From Nakamurella lactea DSM 19367 (GTDB lineage: Bacteria > Actinomycetota > Actinomycetes > Mycobacteriales > Nakamurellaceae), in NCBI RefSeq assembly GCF_000426645.1, contig NZ_AUFT01000019.1:62001-126000 (forward strand): a DNA stretch of 64,000 nucleotides, read 5' to 3'. Position 1 is the stretch's first letter, and the number at the start of each line of letters is the position of its first letter. Below, piece by piece: positions 37,481 to 46,700 of the stretch. A program made the position numbers and the translations under genes. The notes under the pieces are model-generated. The model was not told the DNA's origin and did not search any database. It saw only the letters and a program-made list of their open reading frames with translations.

Positions 37481-38467
37481 TTGTCCACCAACGCTGCCCC
37501 CACCACCCTCACCGTCGGCGCCCCGGCTGCCGCCGGATCCGTCGGCAAGCTCACCGGCGTCATCCCGCCCGTCTGCACGCCCTTCAACGAGGATCTGACG
37601 GTCGACGTCGAGTCGCTGCGCCGGCTGGTAGATCATCTGATCGCCGGTGGGGTCAGCGGGTTGTTCGCCCTCGGCTCGTCCAGCGAAGTGGTCTTCTTGA
37701 CCCGTGACCAACGTCGGGTGGTCCTGCAGACGGTCGTCGACCAGGCCGCGGGCCGGGTTCCGATCCTGGCCGGTGTCATCGACACCACCACGCCGCGAGT
37801 GCTCGAGCACGTCGCCGACGCCCGGGCGATCGGCGCCGACGGGTACGTGCTCACCGCGCCGTTCTACACCCGTACCCATCCGAACGAGATCGAGCAGCAC
37901 TTCCGCCTGGTCAAGGAGTCGGTCGGTGACCGGCCGTTGTTCGCCTACGACCTGCCGATCTCGGTGCAGGTGAAGCTCGCCACCGGGTTCGTGCTGGACC
38001 TCGCCGAACAGGGTGTGCTGGCGGGGGTGAAGGATTCGTCCGGGTCCGACCACAGCATCCGCGCCCTGGTGACCGGCCGCGACGACCGTGGCCTGCAAGG
38101 GTTTTCGGTGCTGACCGGCTCCGAGGTGACGGTCGACTCGGCGATCGGATACGGCGCTGACGGCGCGGTGCCCGGGCTGGGCAACGTCGATCCGGCTGGG
38201 TATACCGCGCTGGTGGCCAAGGCGGCGGCCGGCGATGCGGCGGGCGCCAGGCACGAGCAGGAGCGGCTGATCCGGCTGTTCGACATCGTCAACCAGGGCG
38301 ATCTGAGCCGGATGGGTGGCGGCAGCGCGGGCATCGGCAGCTTCAAGGCGGCGCTGACGCTGCTCGGGATCTTCGCCCGCCCCCTGATGGCCCCGCCGCA
38401 GATCCAGCTGAACGACACCGAACTCGAAGGGGTGCGGCGGTGTCTGGCCGGAGCCGGTCTGATCTGA
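37481..38467 (+). CDS. nanA: N-acetylneuraminate lyase / dihydrodipicolinate synthase-family aldolase
   Basis: 328 aa from TTG 37481, chosen for the GAGGAA just upstream and because the DapA fold starts soon after (GKLTGVIPPVCTPFNEDLTV). Class I aldolase residues visible: substrate carboxylate loop GSSSE at about 65-69, Tyr156 in AYDLP and Schiff-base Lys184 in AGVKDSSG. In NanA the product splits into N-acetylmannosamine and pyruvate. The GSSSE loop differs from the usual GxTGE/GSTGE, so other 2-keto-sugar acids are possible. Context with a ROK kinase and NanE makes sialic acid the best guess. Confidence 0.8.
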   Translation: MSTNAAPTTLTVGAPAAAGSVGKLTGVIPPVCTPFNEDLTVDVESLRRLVDHLIAGGVSGLFALGSSSEVVFLTRDQRRVVLQTVVDQAAGRVPILAGVIDTTTPRVLEHVADARAIGADGYVLTAPFYTRTHPNEIEQHFRLVKESVGDRPLFAYDLPISVQVKLATGFVLDLAEQGVLAGVKDSSGSDHSIRALVTGRDDRGLQGFSVLTGSEVTVDSAIGYGADGAVPGLGNVDPAGYTALVAKAAAGDAAGARHEQERLIRLFDIVNQGDLSRMGGGSAGIGSFKAALTLLGIFARPLMAPPQIQLNDTELEGVRRCLAGAGLI

Positions 38468-39387
38468 GCCGGCCGGCGGTGATCGGCGTTGACATCGGTG
38501 GCACCAAGATCGCCGTCGGTTCGGTCAGTGGTTCGCGGATCGTCGCGGGCCGGAAGGCCCCCACCCCGGTCGGCGGCGACGCGATCATCGCCCGAACCGT
38601 GGAGATGATCTCCGAAGTTGCTGCCGGGCAGTGGTTCTCCGCTGTCGGCGTCGGCGCTGCCGGTGTCCTGGACCGAGGGGTGGTGGTGGCCGCCGGCGGC
38701 ACCATGCCCGGCTGGGCCGGTACCCAGCTGGCCGGCCGGCTGGAGTCGGCCCTCGGGGTGCCGATCGCCGCCGAGAACGATGTGAAGGTGGCGGCCCTCG
38801 GTGAGATCGCCGCCGGCGCCGGTCGGGGACTCGACCGGCTGTTGTACGTCTCCTTCGGCACCGGGGTCGGCGGCGCGATCGTCCTTGACGGCACCGTTCA
38901 GGTCGGCAGCCGGGGCGCGGCGGGCGAGCTCGGCCACCTGTTGGTCGATGTCAAGGGCGCCCTAGCCTGCGGCTGTGGTCGCGACGATCATCTGGAGTCG
39001 GTGGCGGCCGGACCGGCCATCGCCGCCGCCTATCGCCGCAGAACCGGGGCGGTCCGGCAGTTGCCGGAGATCGCCGCCGCGGCGAGATCCGGTGATCCGG
39101 TGGCCGGCGAGGTGATCCGGCACGCGGCCGAGGCGGCCGGCCGGGCGGTGGCCGGGCTGGCCGTCGCGCTGGACGTGCCTGCCGTCGTCATCGGCGGCGG
39201 GGTCGCACGCCTCGGACCACTACTGCTCGACCCGCTTCGCGCTGCGCTGACCGAGGCGGTGCCGGCGTGGCTGGGTCCGGTCGAGGTGAAGGCGTCCGCC
39301 GCGGGCGTCGACGGGCCTATCCTCGGAGCTGCCCGGTTGGCCCGCGGCCTGCTTCCCGGACGTTCCCCGGCGGGACTCGAGCGATGA
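38440..39387 (+). CDS. nanK: ROK-family sugar kinase, probable N-acetylmannosamine kinase
   Basis: 315 aa from GTG 38440, overlapping nanA by 28 bases. ATP-binding motif IGVDIGGTKIAVGSVSG, a second phosphate loop SFGTGVGGAI, and the ROK region GELGHLLVDVKGALACGCGR. The zinc motif is CxCGxxxHxE instead of the usual CxCGxxGCxE, so the third ligand Cys is replaced by His. Phosphorylates ManNAc at C6 in the cytoplasm if the assignment is right. It shares the nan transcript. Confidence 0.8.
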   Translation: MSGRSRSDLSRPAVIGVDIGGTKIAVGSVSGSRIVAGRKAPTPVGGDAIIARTVEMISEVAAGQWFSAVGVGAAGVLDRGVVVAAGGTMPGWAGTQLAGRLESALGVPIAAENDVKVAALGEIAAGAGRGLDRLLYVSFGTGVGGAIVLDGTVQVGSRGAAGELGHLLVDVKGALACGCGRDDHLESVAAGPAIAAAYRRRTGAVRQLPEIAAAARSGDPVAGEVIRHAAEAAGRAVAGLAVALDVPAVVIGGGVARLGPLLLDPLRAALTEAVPAWLGPVEVKASAAGVDGPILGAARLARGLLPGRSPAGLER

Positions 39388-39397
39388 GGAGAACGAC

Positions 39398-40105
39398 GTG
39401 ACGATCGACGAGCTGCTGGCGACGGTGCGTGGCCGATTGATCGTCTCCTGTCAGGCACCGGACGGACATGCGTTGCGGGACACGGCAACCCAGGTGCGGA
39501 TGGCGGAGGCAGCGGTGGCCGGTGGCGCCGCGGCGATCCGCTGCGGCGGGTACGGCGGGATCGCCGACGTATCGGCGATCGCGGCGGCGGTCGCCGTGCC
39601 GGTGATCGGACTGACCAAGGAGGGCACCGAGGGTGTCTACATCACTCCGTCGGTTGCCTCGGCGGTCCGGGTGATCGAGGCTGGTGCGCAGGTGGTGGCG
39701 GTGGACGCCACCGGTCGGCCGCATCCCGACGGATCGACGCTGGCCGACCAGGTAGCGGCCGTGCATGCCGCAGGCGGTCTGCTGATGGCCGACGTCGCGG
39801 CGCTCGACCAGGCGATTGCCGCGGTCGAGGCCGGTGCGGACCTGGTCGGCAGCACGCTCAGCGGCTACCTCGGGCCGGGACCGGTGCCGTCAGGCCCCGA
39901 TCTTCGTCTGGTGCACGACATTCGGCGCCGGCTGCGGACCGCGCCGCTGGTGGCCGAGGGGCGCTACCACACCCCCGAGTTGGCGGCCGCGGCCCGGGCG
40001 GCCGGTGCGGACACGGTGGTGGTGGGCACCGCCATCACCGATCCGGCCTGGATCACCCGGCAGTTCGCCACCGAGGTCGGTGGCGCCCGCCCGCCGCTGG
40101 ACTGA
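39398..40105 (+). CDS. nanE: N-acetylmannosamine-6-phosphate 2-epimerase
   Basis: 235 aa. A TIM-barrel NanE: IVSCQAPDGHALRDTATQVR at the start, GAAAIRCGGYGGIADVSAI, VIGLTKEG..GVYITPS, VAVDATGRPHPDG, and the ending LVAEGRYHTPELAAAARAAG. Converts ManNAc-6-P to GlcNAc-6-P, the third step of sialic acid breakdown. RBS GAGGAG-like sequence precedes ATG-equivalent GTG 39398. nagA and nagB, needed next, are not in the window. Its 3' end overlaps the convergent YhhN gene by 53 bases. Confidence 0.88.
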   Translation: MTIDELLATVRGRLIVSCQAPDGHALRDTATQVRMAEAAVAGGAAAIRCGGYGGIADVSAIAAAVAVPVIGLTKEGTEGVYITPSVASAVRVIEAGAQVVAVDATGRPHPDGSTLADQVAAVHAAGGLLMADVAALDQAIAAVEAGADLVGSTLSGYLGPGPVPSGPDLRLVHDIRRRLRTAPLVAEGRYHTPELAAAARAAGADTVVVGTAITDPAWITRQFATEVGGARPPLD

Positions 40106-40844
40106 GCGGGCCCTTGCCGGCAGCGATGGCGCGCCGCCGGAGCACGCCGAGCGTGATCAGGGTCTGGGCGGCCAGGTAGCTGGCCATCACCCAAAAGCCG
40201 CCGGCGGGCAACGTCAGGTCGGGCACGAACGCCTGCAGCGCGATCAGCCCGTCGGAGACCAGGAACACGGCGCCGCCGATCCCGGTCAGCAGATCGACGC
40301 CGGTGGACAGCACCGCCATCGTGCCAAGACAGCCGCCGTACACCAGCACCGGGACCAACAACGGCCCGGCGTGTGGCGCGCAGGCCAGCACCAGCGCGGC
40401 GATCGCGGCGAGATAGCACAGCAGCCACCCCGGTCGCCGGGTGAGGACACTGTCGGCCCGGTACGGCCGGAACGCGGCGATGTAGAGAAGCTGCGCGATG
40501 AGGAAGAACCCGACCTTGACCAGAAAGGCGGTGTCACCGGAGGCCAGGTCGGGAGCCGCGTCACCGAGCCAGGAGAAGCCGAGGGCGGCCAGCACATATG
40601 CCGCCAGCCGGTCCCGGCGGGCCGGCCGGGCCGGCGCGGTCTCGATGGCGAACGCGGCTGCCAGCAACGGCATCAGCAGCCACTGCGTCACCCGGACGAC
40701 GCCGCCGGCGGCGCCGCTGGTCGCTCCACCGGTGGCATCGGTCGCTCCGCCGGTGGCGTCGAGCAGCTGGGCCAGTAGGTGAAGGACAGCGACCAGCAGG
40801 AACATCGTGCCCGCAATTCGGGCGGCACGTCGCCGCGGCAGCAT
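40053..40844 (-). CDS. YhhN/TMEM86-family membrane protein (possible lysoplasmalogenase)
   Basis: 263 aa with about eight membrane helices. The family signature is visible in LAAYVLAALGFSWLGDAAPD and GGAVFLVSDGLIALQAF, where conserved Asp residues lie at the membrane face. The family includes alkenylglycerophospholipid hydrolases, though activity is only demonstrated for some members. A short tandem Gly/Ala/Thr repeat (DATGGAT) sits after the first helix. Convergent and overlapping with nanE by 53 bases, which would allow transcriptional interference. Confidence 0.85.
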   Translation of the reverse strand: MLPRRRAARIAGTMFLLVAVLHLLAQLLDATGGATDATGGATSGAAGGVVRVTQWLLMPLLAAAFAIETAPARPARRDRLAAYVLAALGFSWLGDAAPDLASGDTAFLVKVGFFLIAQLLYIAAFRPYRADSVLTRRPGWLLCYLAAIAALVLACAPHAGPLLVPVLVYGGCLGTMAVLSTGVDLLTGIGGAVFLVSDGLIALQAFVPDLTLPAGGFWVMASYLAAQTLITLGVLRRRAIAAGKGPLSPAAGGRHRPRWRTAG

Positions 40845-40883
40845 CGGGTCAGCGTAGGGGACGCGGCGTCCGTTGTTTTCCGG

Positions 40884-41744
40884 TCAGTCCGGGATTGCTC
40901 GCCGCCACAGGCCGGACAGCTGATCTGCGACCCCCGGCGCGGCGACCAGCACGCCGCCGGCGGCCGGTCCGACGGTGGAGTTGCCGGTCTCGTCCAGACA
41001 GACCCCGCCGGCCTCGACCGTTGCCAGCATCGACGCCTGATTGTCGATCGGGGAAAACCTTGCGATCACCGCCCCGGCGGCCCGGCCGGTGGCCACCTGC
41101 AGCAGGGTCAGGGCGGAGGAGCCAAGGATCCTGGTGGTGCAGAATCGCTGCGCCAGCGAGTCCATCATCGGGTACAGGCCGGGCCACGGTTGATGGGCCA
41201 ACAGTTCGGTGGTGAATACCGTGCCGGCCAACGTGTTCGTGGTCGAGACCTGCAGCGGCTGGGGTTCCCCGCTCGGGGCGAACTGCTCGTCAAGCAGGTA
41301 GCGCAGCGCCCCGCCTCCGCGGCGGGCGACGACCAGCTCCCGGCGCACCGGATGGGCGACCACGCCCAGCACCGCCCCCGCGCTGTCGTTGCAGCACAAC
41401 GAGAACGAGCTCCAGCCGAGGTCGTTGGCGTAGTTCGTAGTGCCGTCAACCGGATCGCAGTACCAGGTGAAGTCGGCCGCCGCGTCCCCGGCTGCCCCGA
41501 ATTCCTCGCCGACCAGCCGGTGGTCGGGGAAGGCGGCGAGCAGAGCGTCCCTGACCTCGGACTCGATCGAGGTGTCGAGGTCGGTGACGATGTCGGCGTC
41601 ATGCCGCTTGGTGCGGATCGCCTCGGCCGGGGTGACGGCGATCCGCCGCGCGGCCGCGCAGGCGAGCTCGATCGCCAGCCCTTCGGCCTCGGCCGGCAAT
41701 CCCGCTTCCTCGGCGGACAGGCGGTTCGGCTCGTTCGTCGTCAT
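40884..41744 (-). CDS. Inositol monophosphatase-family phosphatase
   Basis: 286 aa from ATG 41744, overlapping the glycerophosphodiesterase stop (ATGA); a longer frame to 41855 is a shadow. Family motifs: LVGEEFG (metal-binding Glu, about residue 80), WYCDPVDGTTNYANDLG (metal-binding Asp pair) and a degenerate second motif in FSPIDNQASMLATVEAGGVC, where WD.AA is replaced by ID.QA. Mg-dependent dephosphorylation of inositol phosphate or a related sugar phosphate. Last gene of the six-gene importer operon, so it probably acts on a product of the imported solute. Confidence 0.85.
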   Translation of the reverse strand: MTTNEPNRLSAEEAGLPAEAEGLAIELACAAARRIAVTPAEAIRTKRHDADIVTDLDTSIESEVRDALLAAFPDHRLVGEEFGAAGDAAADFTWYCDPVDGTTNYANDLGWSSFSLCCNDSAGAVLGVVAHPVRRELVVARRGGGALRYLLDEQFAPSGEPQPLQVSTTNTLAGTVFTTELLAHQPWPGLYPMMDSLAQRFCTTRILGSSALTLLQVATGRAAGAVIARFSPIDNQASMLATVEAGGVCLDETGNSTVGPAAGGVLVAAPGVADQLSGLWRRAIPD

Positions 41745-42427
41745 CCCTGGTGTCCTTCGATCACGTCGATCAGTTCGGCGATCCGGTTGCTGATGATCGC
41801 GTCGGCGCCCTGCGCGATCGCGGCGGCCATGTCGCCGGGATGATCCACCGTCCACACCGACACCTTCACCCCGCGCTCGTGCATCCGGTCCGCGACCTCG
41901 GCCGTCAGCAGCCGGAAATAGGGGTTGAAGTACTCCGGCCGCCGCTCGGCCAGCAGGTTCTCGTCCGGCAGTGCGAGCCGCTCCCAGCTCAACGCAATCC
42001 GCGCCGCCGGGGCGTGGGCGCGCAGCGAGCCGGTCTCCCCGGCGAACAGCATGCCGTCCAACACACCGAGCCGCTCCAGCAGATCGAAGGCGACCGGCCC
42101 CGCATCCCCGGCCGGCAGGTCGACCATCAGCTGTCGGTTCCGCTGCGTGGCCAGTCGCGCGATCTCCTCGAGTCCCGGGATACGTTCTCCGCCAGGGCCT
42201 TCCAGCTGCTGCACCTGGGCGAGATCGAGCGCGCCGAGCGGGTGCTGCACGCCCCAGAGCCGGGCAAGGGTCGCGTCGTGCAACAGCACCGGTGCACCGT
42301 CGGCGGTCAACCGGACGTCGATCTCGATCATCTCGGCGCCGGCCTCGATCGCCGCGGTCACCGCCTCGACGGTGTTCTCCCGGTGGCCGAGGGGTTCACC
42401 GCGATGCGCGATCGACAGCACCGTCAT
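41741..42427 (-). CDS. Glycerophosphodiester phosphodiesterase (UgpQ-like)
   Basis: 228 aa from ATG 42427, where the GDPD fold begins (VLSIAHRGEPLGHRENTVEA). Catalytic and metal residues are present: HRG...EN, EMIEIDVRLTADG and LLHDATL. No signal peptide, so it acts in the cytoplasm on imported glycerophosphodiesters, releasing glycerol-3-phosphate and an alcohol. It begins one base after the stop of the ABC ATPase gene and overlaps the next gene by ATGA. The order transporter-GDPD parallels the E. coli ugp operon. Confidence 0.9.
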   Translation of the reverse strand: MTVLSIAHRGEPLGHRENTVEAVTAAIEAGAEMIEIDVRLTADGAPVLLHDATLARLWGVQHPLGALDLAQVQQLEGPGGERIPGLEEIARLATQRNRQLMVDLPAGDAGPVAFDLLERLGVLDGMLFAGETGSLRAHAPAARIALSWERLALPDENLLAERRPEYFNPYFRLLTAEVADRMHERGVKVSVWTVDHPGDMAAAIAQGADAIISNRIAELIDVIEGHQG

Positions 42428-42428
42428 C

Positions 42429-43553
42429 TCAGCCACGATCGCCGGAGTCGGCCACCGCTCGAACGGCCCGGCCGGGTCGGGCAGGTTCGTCGTCCTGCAC
42501 CAGAGCGTCATCGGCGTAGACCAGCGCGTTGGTCGCCCGCAGCCCGACGATCTGCTCGACGTCCGGCTCCCCGTCGGTGAATGCCCGCAGGGTGCTGCCG
42601 TGGCTCTGCAGCAGCACCTCGCGGTAGTGGCCGCGGGGGATCACCCGCAGCACAACGGCTCGCACCGACCCGGCGTGGTCGGCCTCGGTGATCTGCAGGT
42701 CCTCGGGCCGGATCCAGCAGACGTCACCGGCGGCGCCGCTGAACGTGTCGCAGGGCAGCAACGCGCCGTCGTCCAACGGAACGCCGCCGCCGGCCGGTCC
42801 GACGTCCAGGGTGTTCATGGTGCCGATGAAACCGGCGACGAAGGTGGTACGCGGCCGGGCGTACAACTCCGCGGGGGCCGCCAGCTGTTCGATCCGGCCG
42901 TTGTTCATCACCGCGATCCGGTCCGCGATGGACAGTGCCTCTTCCTGGTCGTGGGTGACGAAGACCGTGGTGATGCCGAGCCGCTGCTGGATCTCCCGGA
43001 TCGTCTCGCGGACCTGCACCCTGAGCTTGGCGTCCAGGTTGGACAACGGTTCGTCCATCAGCAGCACCTCGGGTTCCAGCACCAACGCCCTGGCCAGCGC
43101 GACGCGTTGCTGTTCGCCGCCGGAGATACGGGCGGGCATCGTTTCCCGGTGATGTTGCAGCCCCAGGAGATCCAGTGCCCAGTCGACCTTTTGCCGAATC
43201 TTGTCGGCCGACAGCTTGCGCACCTTGAGGCCGAAGCCGATGTTCTTGGCCACCGACATGTGCGGCCAGAGGGCATAGTTCTGGAACACCATCGCGGTCG
43301 GTCGGCGCTCGGGTTTGGAATGGGTGTGGTCGACACCGTTGATGGTCAGTCGGCCCGCGTCCGGGTTCAGGAACCCGCCGATCATCCGCAGCGTGGTGGT
43401 CTTGCCGCAGCCGGAAGGGCCGAGCAGACACAGCAGCTCGCCGGGGGAGACCTGCAGCTCCATCTTCTCGACGATGGTGCGGCCGCCGAGCACCTTGGAG
43501 ATCCCCGACAGCCGCAGCCCATCGCTGCGGTCGGAACCGGGCGCGGTGGTCAT
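42429..43553 (-). CDS. ABC transporter ATP-binding protein, PotA/UgpC type
   Basis: 374 aa. Walker A GPSGCGKTT (about residues 45-53), Q-loop VFQNYALWPH, signature [15 protein letters not shown], Walker B LLMDEPLSNLD and a C-terminal TOBE-like domain (about 245-340). The tail after about 345 is Arg/Asp-rich. It energises the importer encoded by the three genes upstream. Its start overlaps the permease stop (ATGA). Confidence 0.92.
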   Translation of the reverse strand: MTTAPGSDRSDGLRLSGISKVLGGRTIVEKMELQVSPGELLCLLGPSGCGKTTTLRMIGGFLNPDAGRLTINGVDHTHSKPERRPTAMVFQNYALWPHMSVAKNIGFGLKVRKLSADKIRQKVDWALDLLGLQHHRETMPARISGGEQQRVALARALVLEPEVLLMDEPLSNLDAKLRVQVRETIREIQQRLGITTVFVTHDQEEALSIADRIAVMNNGRIEQLAAPAELYARPRTTFVAGFIGTMNTLDVGPAGGGVPLDDGALLPCDTFSGAAGDVCWIRPEDLQITEADHAGSVRAVVLRVIPRGHYREVLLQSHGSTLRAFTDGEPDVEQIVGLRATNALVYADDALVQDDEPARPGRAVRAVADSGDRG

Positions 43554-44434
43554 CTCAGTTGGAACCCTTCGGCAAGGTGGCCGCCCATCACATGCTTGCG
43601 GACCAGCAACAACAACAGGACGGACGGAACGGTCAGGACCAGGGCGAAGACCGCGGCCGCCTGCTCCGGATAGTTCTCGACCAACGAGTACATCTGGGTG
43701 GGCATGGTGATGTACGTCGGCGCGCCGACCAGGTACGACCCCTGCGCCTCATCGAAACAGGCCAGGAACGCCAGGATCAACGCCACCGAGATGCCGGGCG
43801 CGGCCAACCTGAGGGTGACGGTGAAGAACACCCGCAGCGGACCGGCGCCGGCATCCCTGGCCGCCTCGATCAGGCTCGGCGGTACGGCCGCGAACGCGGC
43901 CGACGGGATCCAGGTCATGATCACCACCGTGCCGAGCAGTTGCACGATCACCACACCGAGCGCCGTGTTCATCAGATGCAAACCGTAGAACAGGGTGGCG
44001 ATCGAGGTGAACAGCCCCATCTTCGGGAACGCGTTGGTGGCGAACAGCCCGAGCAGGATCACTCGCCGCCCGGGAAAGTTGCTGCGCCCGATCGCATATG
44101 CCGCGGGCAGGCAGATCAGGGCTGACCCAAGGGTGGCGGCGACCGCGAAGATCAGCGACAACATGAAGGCGTGCCCGAGCGGGGTGGTGGTGAACACGTT
44201 GCGCCAGGCGTCCAGCGTCCAGCTCTGCGGCAGCAGCGCAGGGGCCTTCCACCGCTTGGAGAACGCGACCAGTGCCATCCAGACCAGCGGACCGAGGATG
44301 AACACCAGGAGAACCACGGCGAGTACCCCGACGACGATCCGGCCGAGCACCCGACGCAGCAGCCCGCCGGTGCCGGCCGGGGCGGCGGCCGCCTCCGGCG
44401 CCGTCGGGGTCTGCTGCACTTCGACCGCGGTCAC
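43550..44434 (-). CDS. ABC transporter permease (second, PotC type)
   Basis: 294 aa from GTG 44434, overlapping the preceding permease gene (GTGA). About six helices after a 25-residue Ala/Pro-rich N-terminal tail; EAA loop PSLIEAARDAGAGPLRVFFT (about residues 195-215). Forms the channel with the permease at 44431-45396. Confidence 0.9.
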   Translation of the reverse strand: MTAVEVQQTPTAPEAAAAPAGTGGLLRRVLGRIVVGVLAVVLLVFILGPLVWMALVAFSKRWKAPALLPQSWTLDAWRNVFTTTPLGHAFMLSLIFAVAATLGSALICLPAAYAIGRSNFPGRRVILLGLFATNAFPKMGLFTSIATLFYGLHLMNTALGVVIVQLLGTVVIMTWIPSAAFAAVPPSLIEAARDAGAGPLRVFFTVTLRLAAPGISVALILAFLACFDEAQGSYLVGAPTYITMPTQMYSLVENYPEQAAAVFALVLTVPSVLLLLLVRKHVMGGHLAEGFQLR

Positions 44435-45396
44435 AGCTGCACCGCCGAGCTGCGGGAGGCGCGGGCGTTCGCCCAGACGTAGAGGGCACCGATCCCGGCG
44501 GCCAGCACGAACAGCACCACCGCGATCACCTGGGCGTCCTGCGGCCGCAGGTAGGCGACGAAGGTGGCCTGCAGGGTGACGCCGAGCATGTTCGGCGAGG
44601 TGGGCCCGATCATGTACGGCACGGTGAACGAGCCCATCACCCCTACCGCGGTGAAGGTGGCGACGATGACGGTCGGGATGGTGGTCATCGGCACCATCAC
44701 CGACCAGACCGATCTACCGAGCGAGGCACCGGCATCCCGCGCCGCGTCGATCAGCGCGTTCGGCACGGCGGCCAGCCCGGAGGAAATCAGCAGTACGGCG
44801 AACGGCAGCGACACCCAGACCTGGCCGATCACGATCCCCGGCGTGTGGTAGGACCAGGAGGGCAGCTGGATACCGAACTGCCGACCGAGACTCACCAGGA
44901 AACCGGTGTTCAGGTAGAACTGCCGGATCGCGTAGGCGCCGATCACCACCGGGATGAACAGCGGGATGATGGCGATCCCGGACAGCATCTTGCCCAGCCG
45001 GCCGCCGGACAGCCTGGCGTACAACGCGATGCACCAGGCCAGCACCAATACGATCGCGACCGTGAGCACGGTGACCCAGATGGTCACGCCCAGGTCGGAG
45101 CGAAACCGCTCGCTGGACAGCACATTGCCGTAGGCCGCCAGCGAGGGCATCCAGCCGTTGGCGGTGTAGACGGACACCGACAGCATGCTGGCGATCGAGT
45201 TCAGACCTCCGGTGTAGCCCAGGGTGAAGGCGATTCCGATGACGATCGGAATTCCGACGAACACCAGGACCAGCAGCACCGGTGGCGACGCCATGAACAA
45301 CATCGACCAGCGGCGTGGCGAGCGGGCCCCGGAAGACGGGGTGACCGGCTTGTCCGGAGCGGCCGGGGCCGCCGGGGCAGTGTCGGTGGCGGTCAT
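44431..45396 (-). CDS. ABC transporter permease (first, PotB type)
   Basis: 321 aa from ATG 45396, overlapping the solute-binding gene stop (ATGA). A soluble N-terminus of about 35 residues, then about six helices (MASPPVLLVLVFVGIPIVIG first). EAA loop NALIDAARDAGASLGRSVWS. The polyamine/iron/phosphodiester importer class fits best. Confidence 0.9.
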   Translation of the reverse strand: MTATDTAPAAPAAPDKPVTPSSGARSPRRWSMLFMASPPVLLVLVFVGIPIVIGIAFTLGYTGGLNSIASMLSVSVYTANGWMPSLAAYGNVLSSERFRSDLGVTIWVTVLTVAIVLVLAWCIALYARLSGGRLGKMLSGIAIIPLFIPVVIGAYAIRQFYLNTGFLVSLGRQFGIQLPSWSYHTPGIVIGQVWVSLPFAVLLISSGLAAVPNALIDAARDAGASLGRSVWSVMVPMTTIPTVIVATFTAVGVMGSFTVPYMIGPTSPNMLGVTLQATFVAYLRPQDAQVIAVVLFVLAAGIGALYVWANARASRSSAVQL

Positions 45397-46700
45397 CCCG
45401 GAACCGTCGCCGCCCACTTCTGCTTGAAGTCCGCCTGCAGCTTGGAATTGAAGTTGGGCCGTAGGTCCTGGGTGTCGACCCCGGTGAACCCCGCCTGGGC
45501 GTCGGCGGGAAGGTCCGTCAGCGGGATCGCCGGGAATGCGGAGATCTTGGTGACCATCTCGGCCTGCTGCGCCGGCTGCAACAGCCAGCTGATGAACGCA
45601 TTGCCGGCATCGGCGTGCTTGCTGCCCTTGATCACCGCGATGTAGGCGGCACCGCCGGTGAACGACGGGTCGGAGATCTGCGCGACCTTGAACTCGTCAC
45701 CGAGCTGGCCCTGGCTCTGTGCCGACAGGAACTGATCGGACCACACCGGGGCCATGGCGATCTCGCCCTTGGCCAGCAGGTCGAGCACGGCCTGGTTGCC
45801 GTTCGGATAGACGTTCTGGTAGATCGCCGGGGTCAGGCTCTTCAGCTCGTCAAGACCCGCCGACCAATCGCCCTCCGAGTCGGGCACGTAGTCGGCCTGC
45901 ATCTTCTTCACCACGTCGGCCGACATCTTCGACGCCACCACGGTTTCCGCGAACGAGTAGCCCGAGCCGCCGCTGTCCGGGGTGTTGTAGGTGAACTTGC
46001 CGGGGTTCGCCTTGATCCAGGTCAGCAGGTCCGCCAATGTCTTCGGCGGGCTGGAGACCTGGGTGCTGTCGTAGGCCAGCAGCACCGACGAACCGCGGTA
46101 GGGGACCGCAGCGTTCTGGTACGCGGCCAGGGCATCGGCATTCACCGAACCCAGCTCGGGAATCTTCTCCGCGGTCAACTTCTCGGTCAGGCCGGCCTGG
46201 GCGGCCGCGGCGGCGAACCCGGTGTCGACGACGTCGACGTCGGGAGTCTGGCCGGACTTGATGGCGGCCGCCACCTTGGACACGTTGAGGTTGACGTTGG
46301 CGTCGTGCGTGTCGAAGGTGAACTTGATCGTGATGTTCGGGCACGCCTGCTGGAACTTCGGGATCAGGTCCTGCTGCCACAGGTTTTGGATGTTCACGTC
46401 GCCGCCGGAGGTGAAGGCGAAGCTGTCGGTGACGTCCGGGCAGCTCCAACCGGCGGCCGCGCCGGTGCCGGTCGATCCGGACCCGGCGCCGGCCGATTCG
46501 CTGCCCGCCGATTCGTCGCCGGTTGCCGAGGTGTCGGCGGCATCGCTGCCGGGCGCAGCAGCGGAATCGGAGGCGCCGCCGGCGGACTCGGTGGCCGCCG
46601 CGCTGGTCGGCTGGTTGTCGACCTTGGTGGCGCTGCCGCAGGCGGTCAGCGCCAGCGCGAGGCCGATGGCGGCCGGTATGAGGACTCTCCTGTTACGCAC
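45393..46700 (-). CDS. ABC transporter extracellular solute-binding lipoprotein
   Basis: 435 aa from GTG 46700. Lipobox LALTAC (Cys21), then a Ser/Ala/Asp/Gly linker to about residue 85, then an SBP_bac_1-like domain (SGGDVNIQNLWQQDLIPKFQ, PDVDVVDTGFAAAAAQAGL, FTGGAAYIAVIKGSKHADAG). First gene of a coupled operon: binding protein, two permeases, ATPase, GDPD and IMPase-like enzyme. The ligand is unknown; the two enzymes suggest a glycerophosphodiester such as glycerophosphoinositol. Confidence 0.88.
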   Translation of the reverse strand: MRNRRVLIPAAIGLALALTACGSATKVDNQPTSAAATESAGGASDSAAAPGSDAADTSATGDESAGSESAGAGSGSTGTGAAAGWSCPDVTDSFAFTSGGDVNIQNLWQQDLIPKFQQACPNITIKFTFDTHDANVNLNVSKVAAAIKSGQTPDVDVVDTGFAAAAAQAGLTEKLTAEKIPELGSVNADALAAYQNAAVPYRGSSVLLAYDSTQVSSPPKTLADLLTWIKANPGKFTYNTPDSGGSGYSFAETVVASKMSADVVKKMQADYVPDSEGDWSAGLDELKSLTPAIYQNVYPNGNQAVLDLLAKGEIAMAPVWSDQFLSAQSQGQLGDEFKVAQISDPSFTGGAAYIAVIKGSKHADAGNAFISWLLQPAQQAEMVTKISAFPAIPLTDLPADAQAGFTGVDTQDLRPNFNSKLQADFKQKWAATVPG

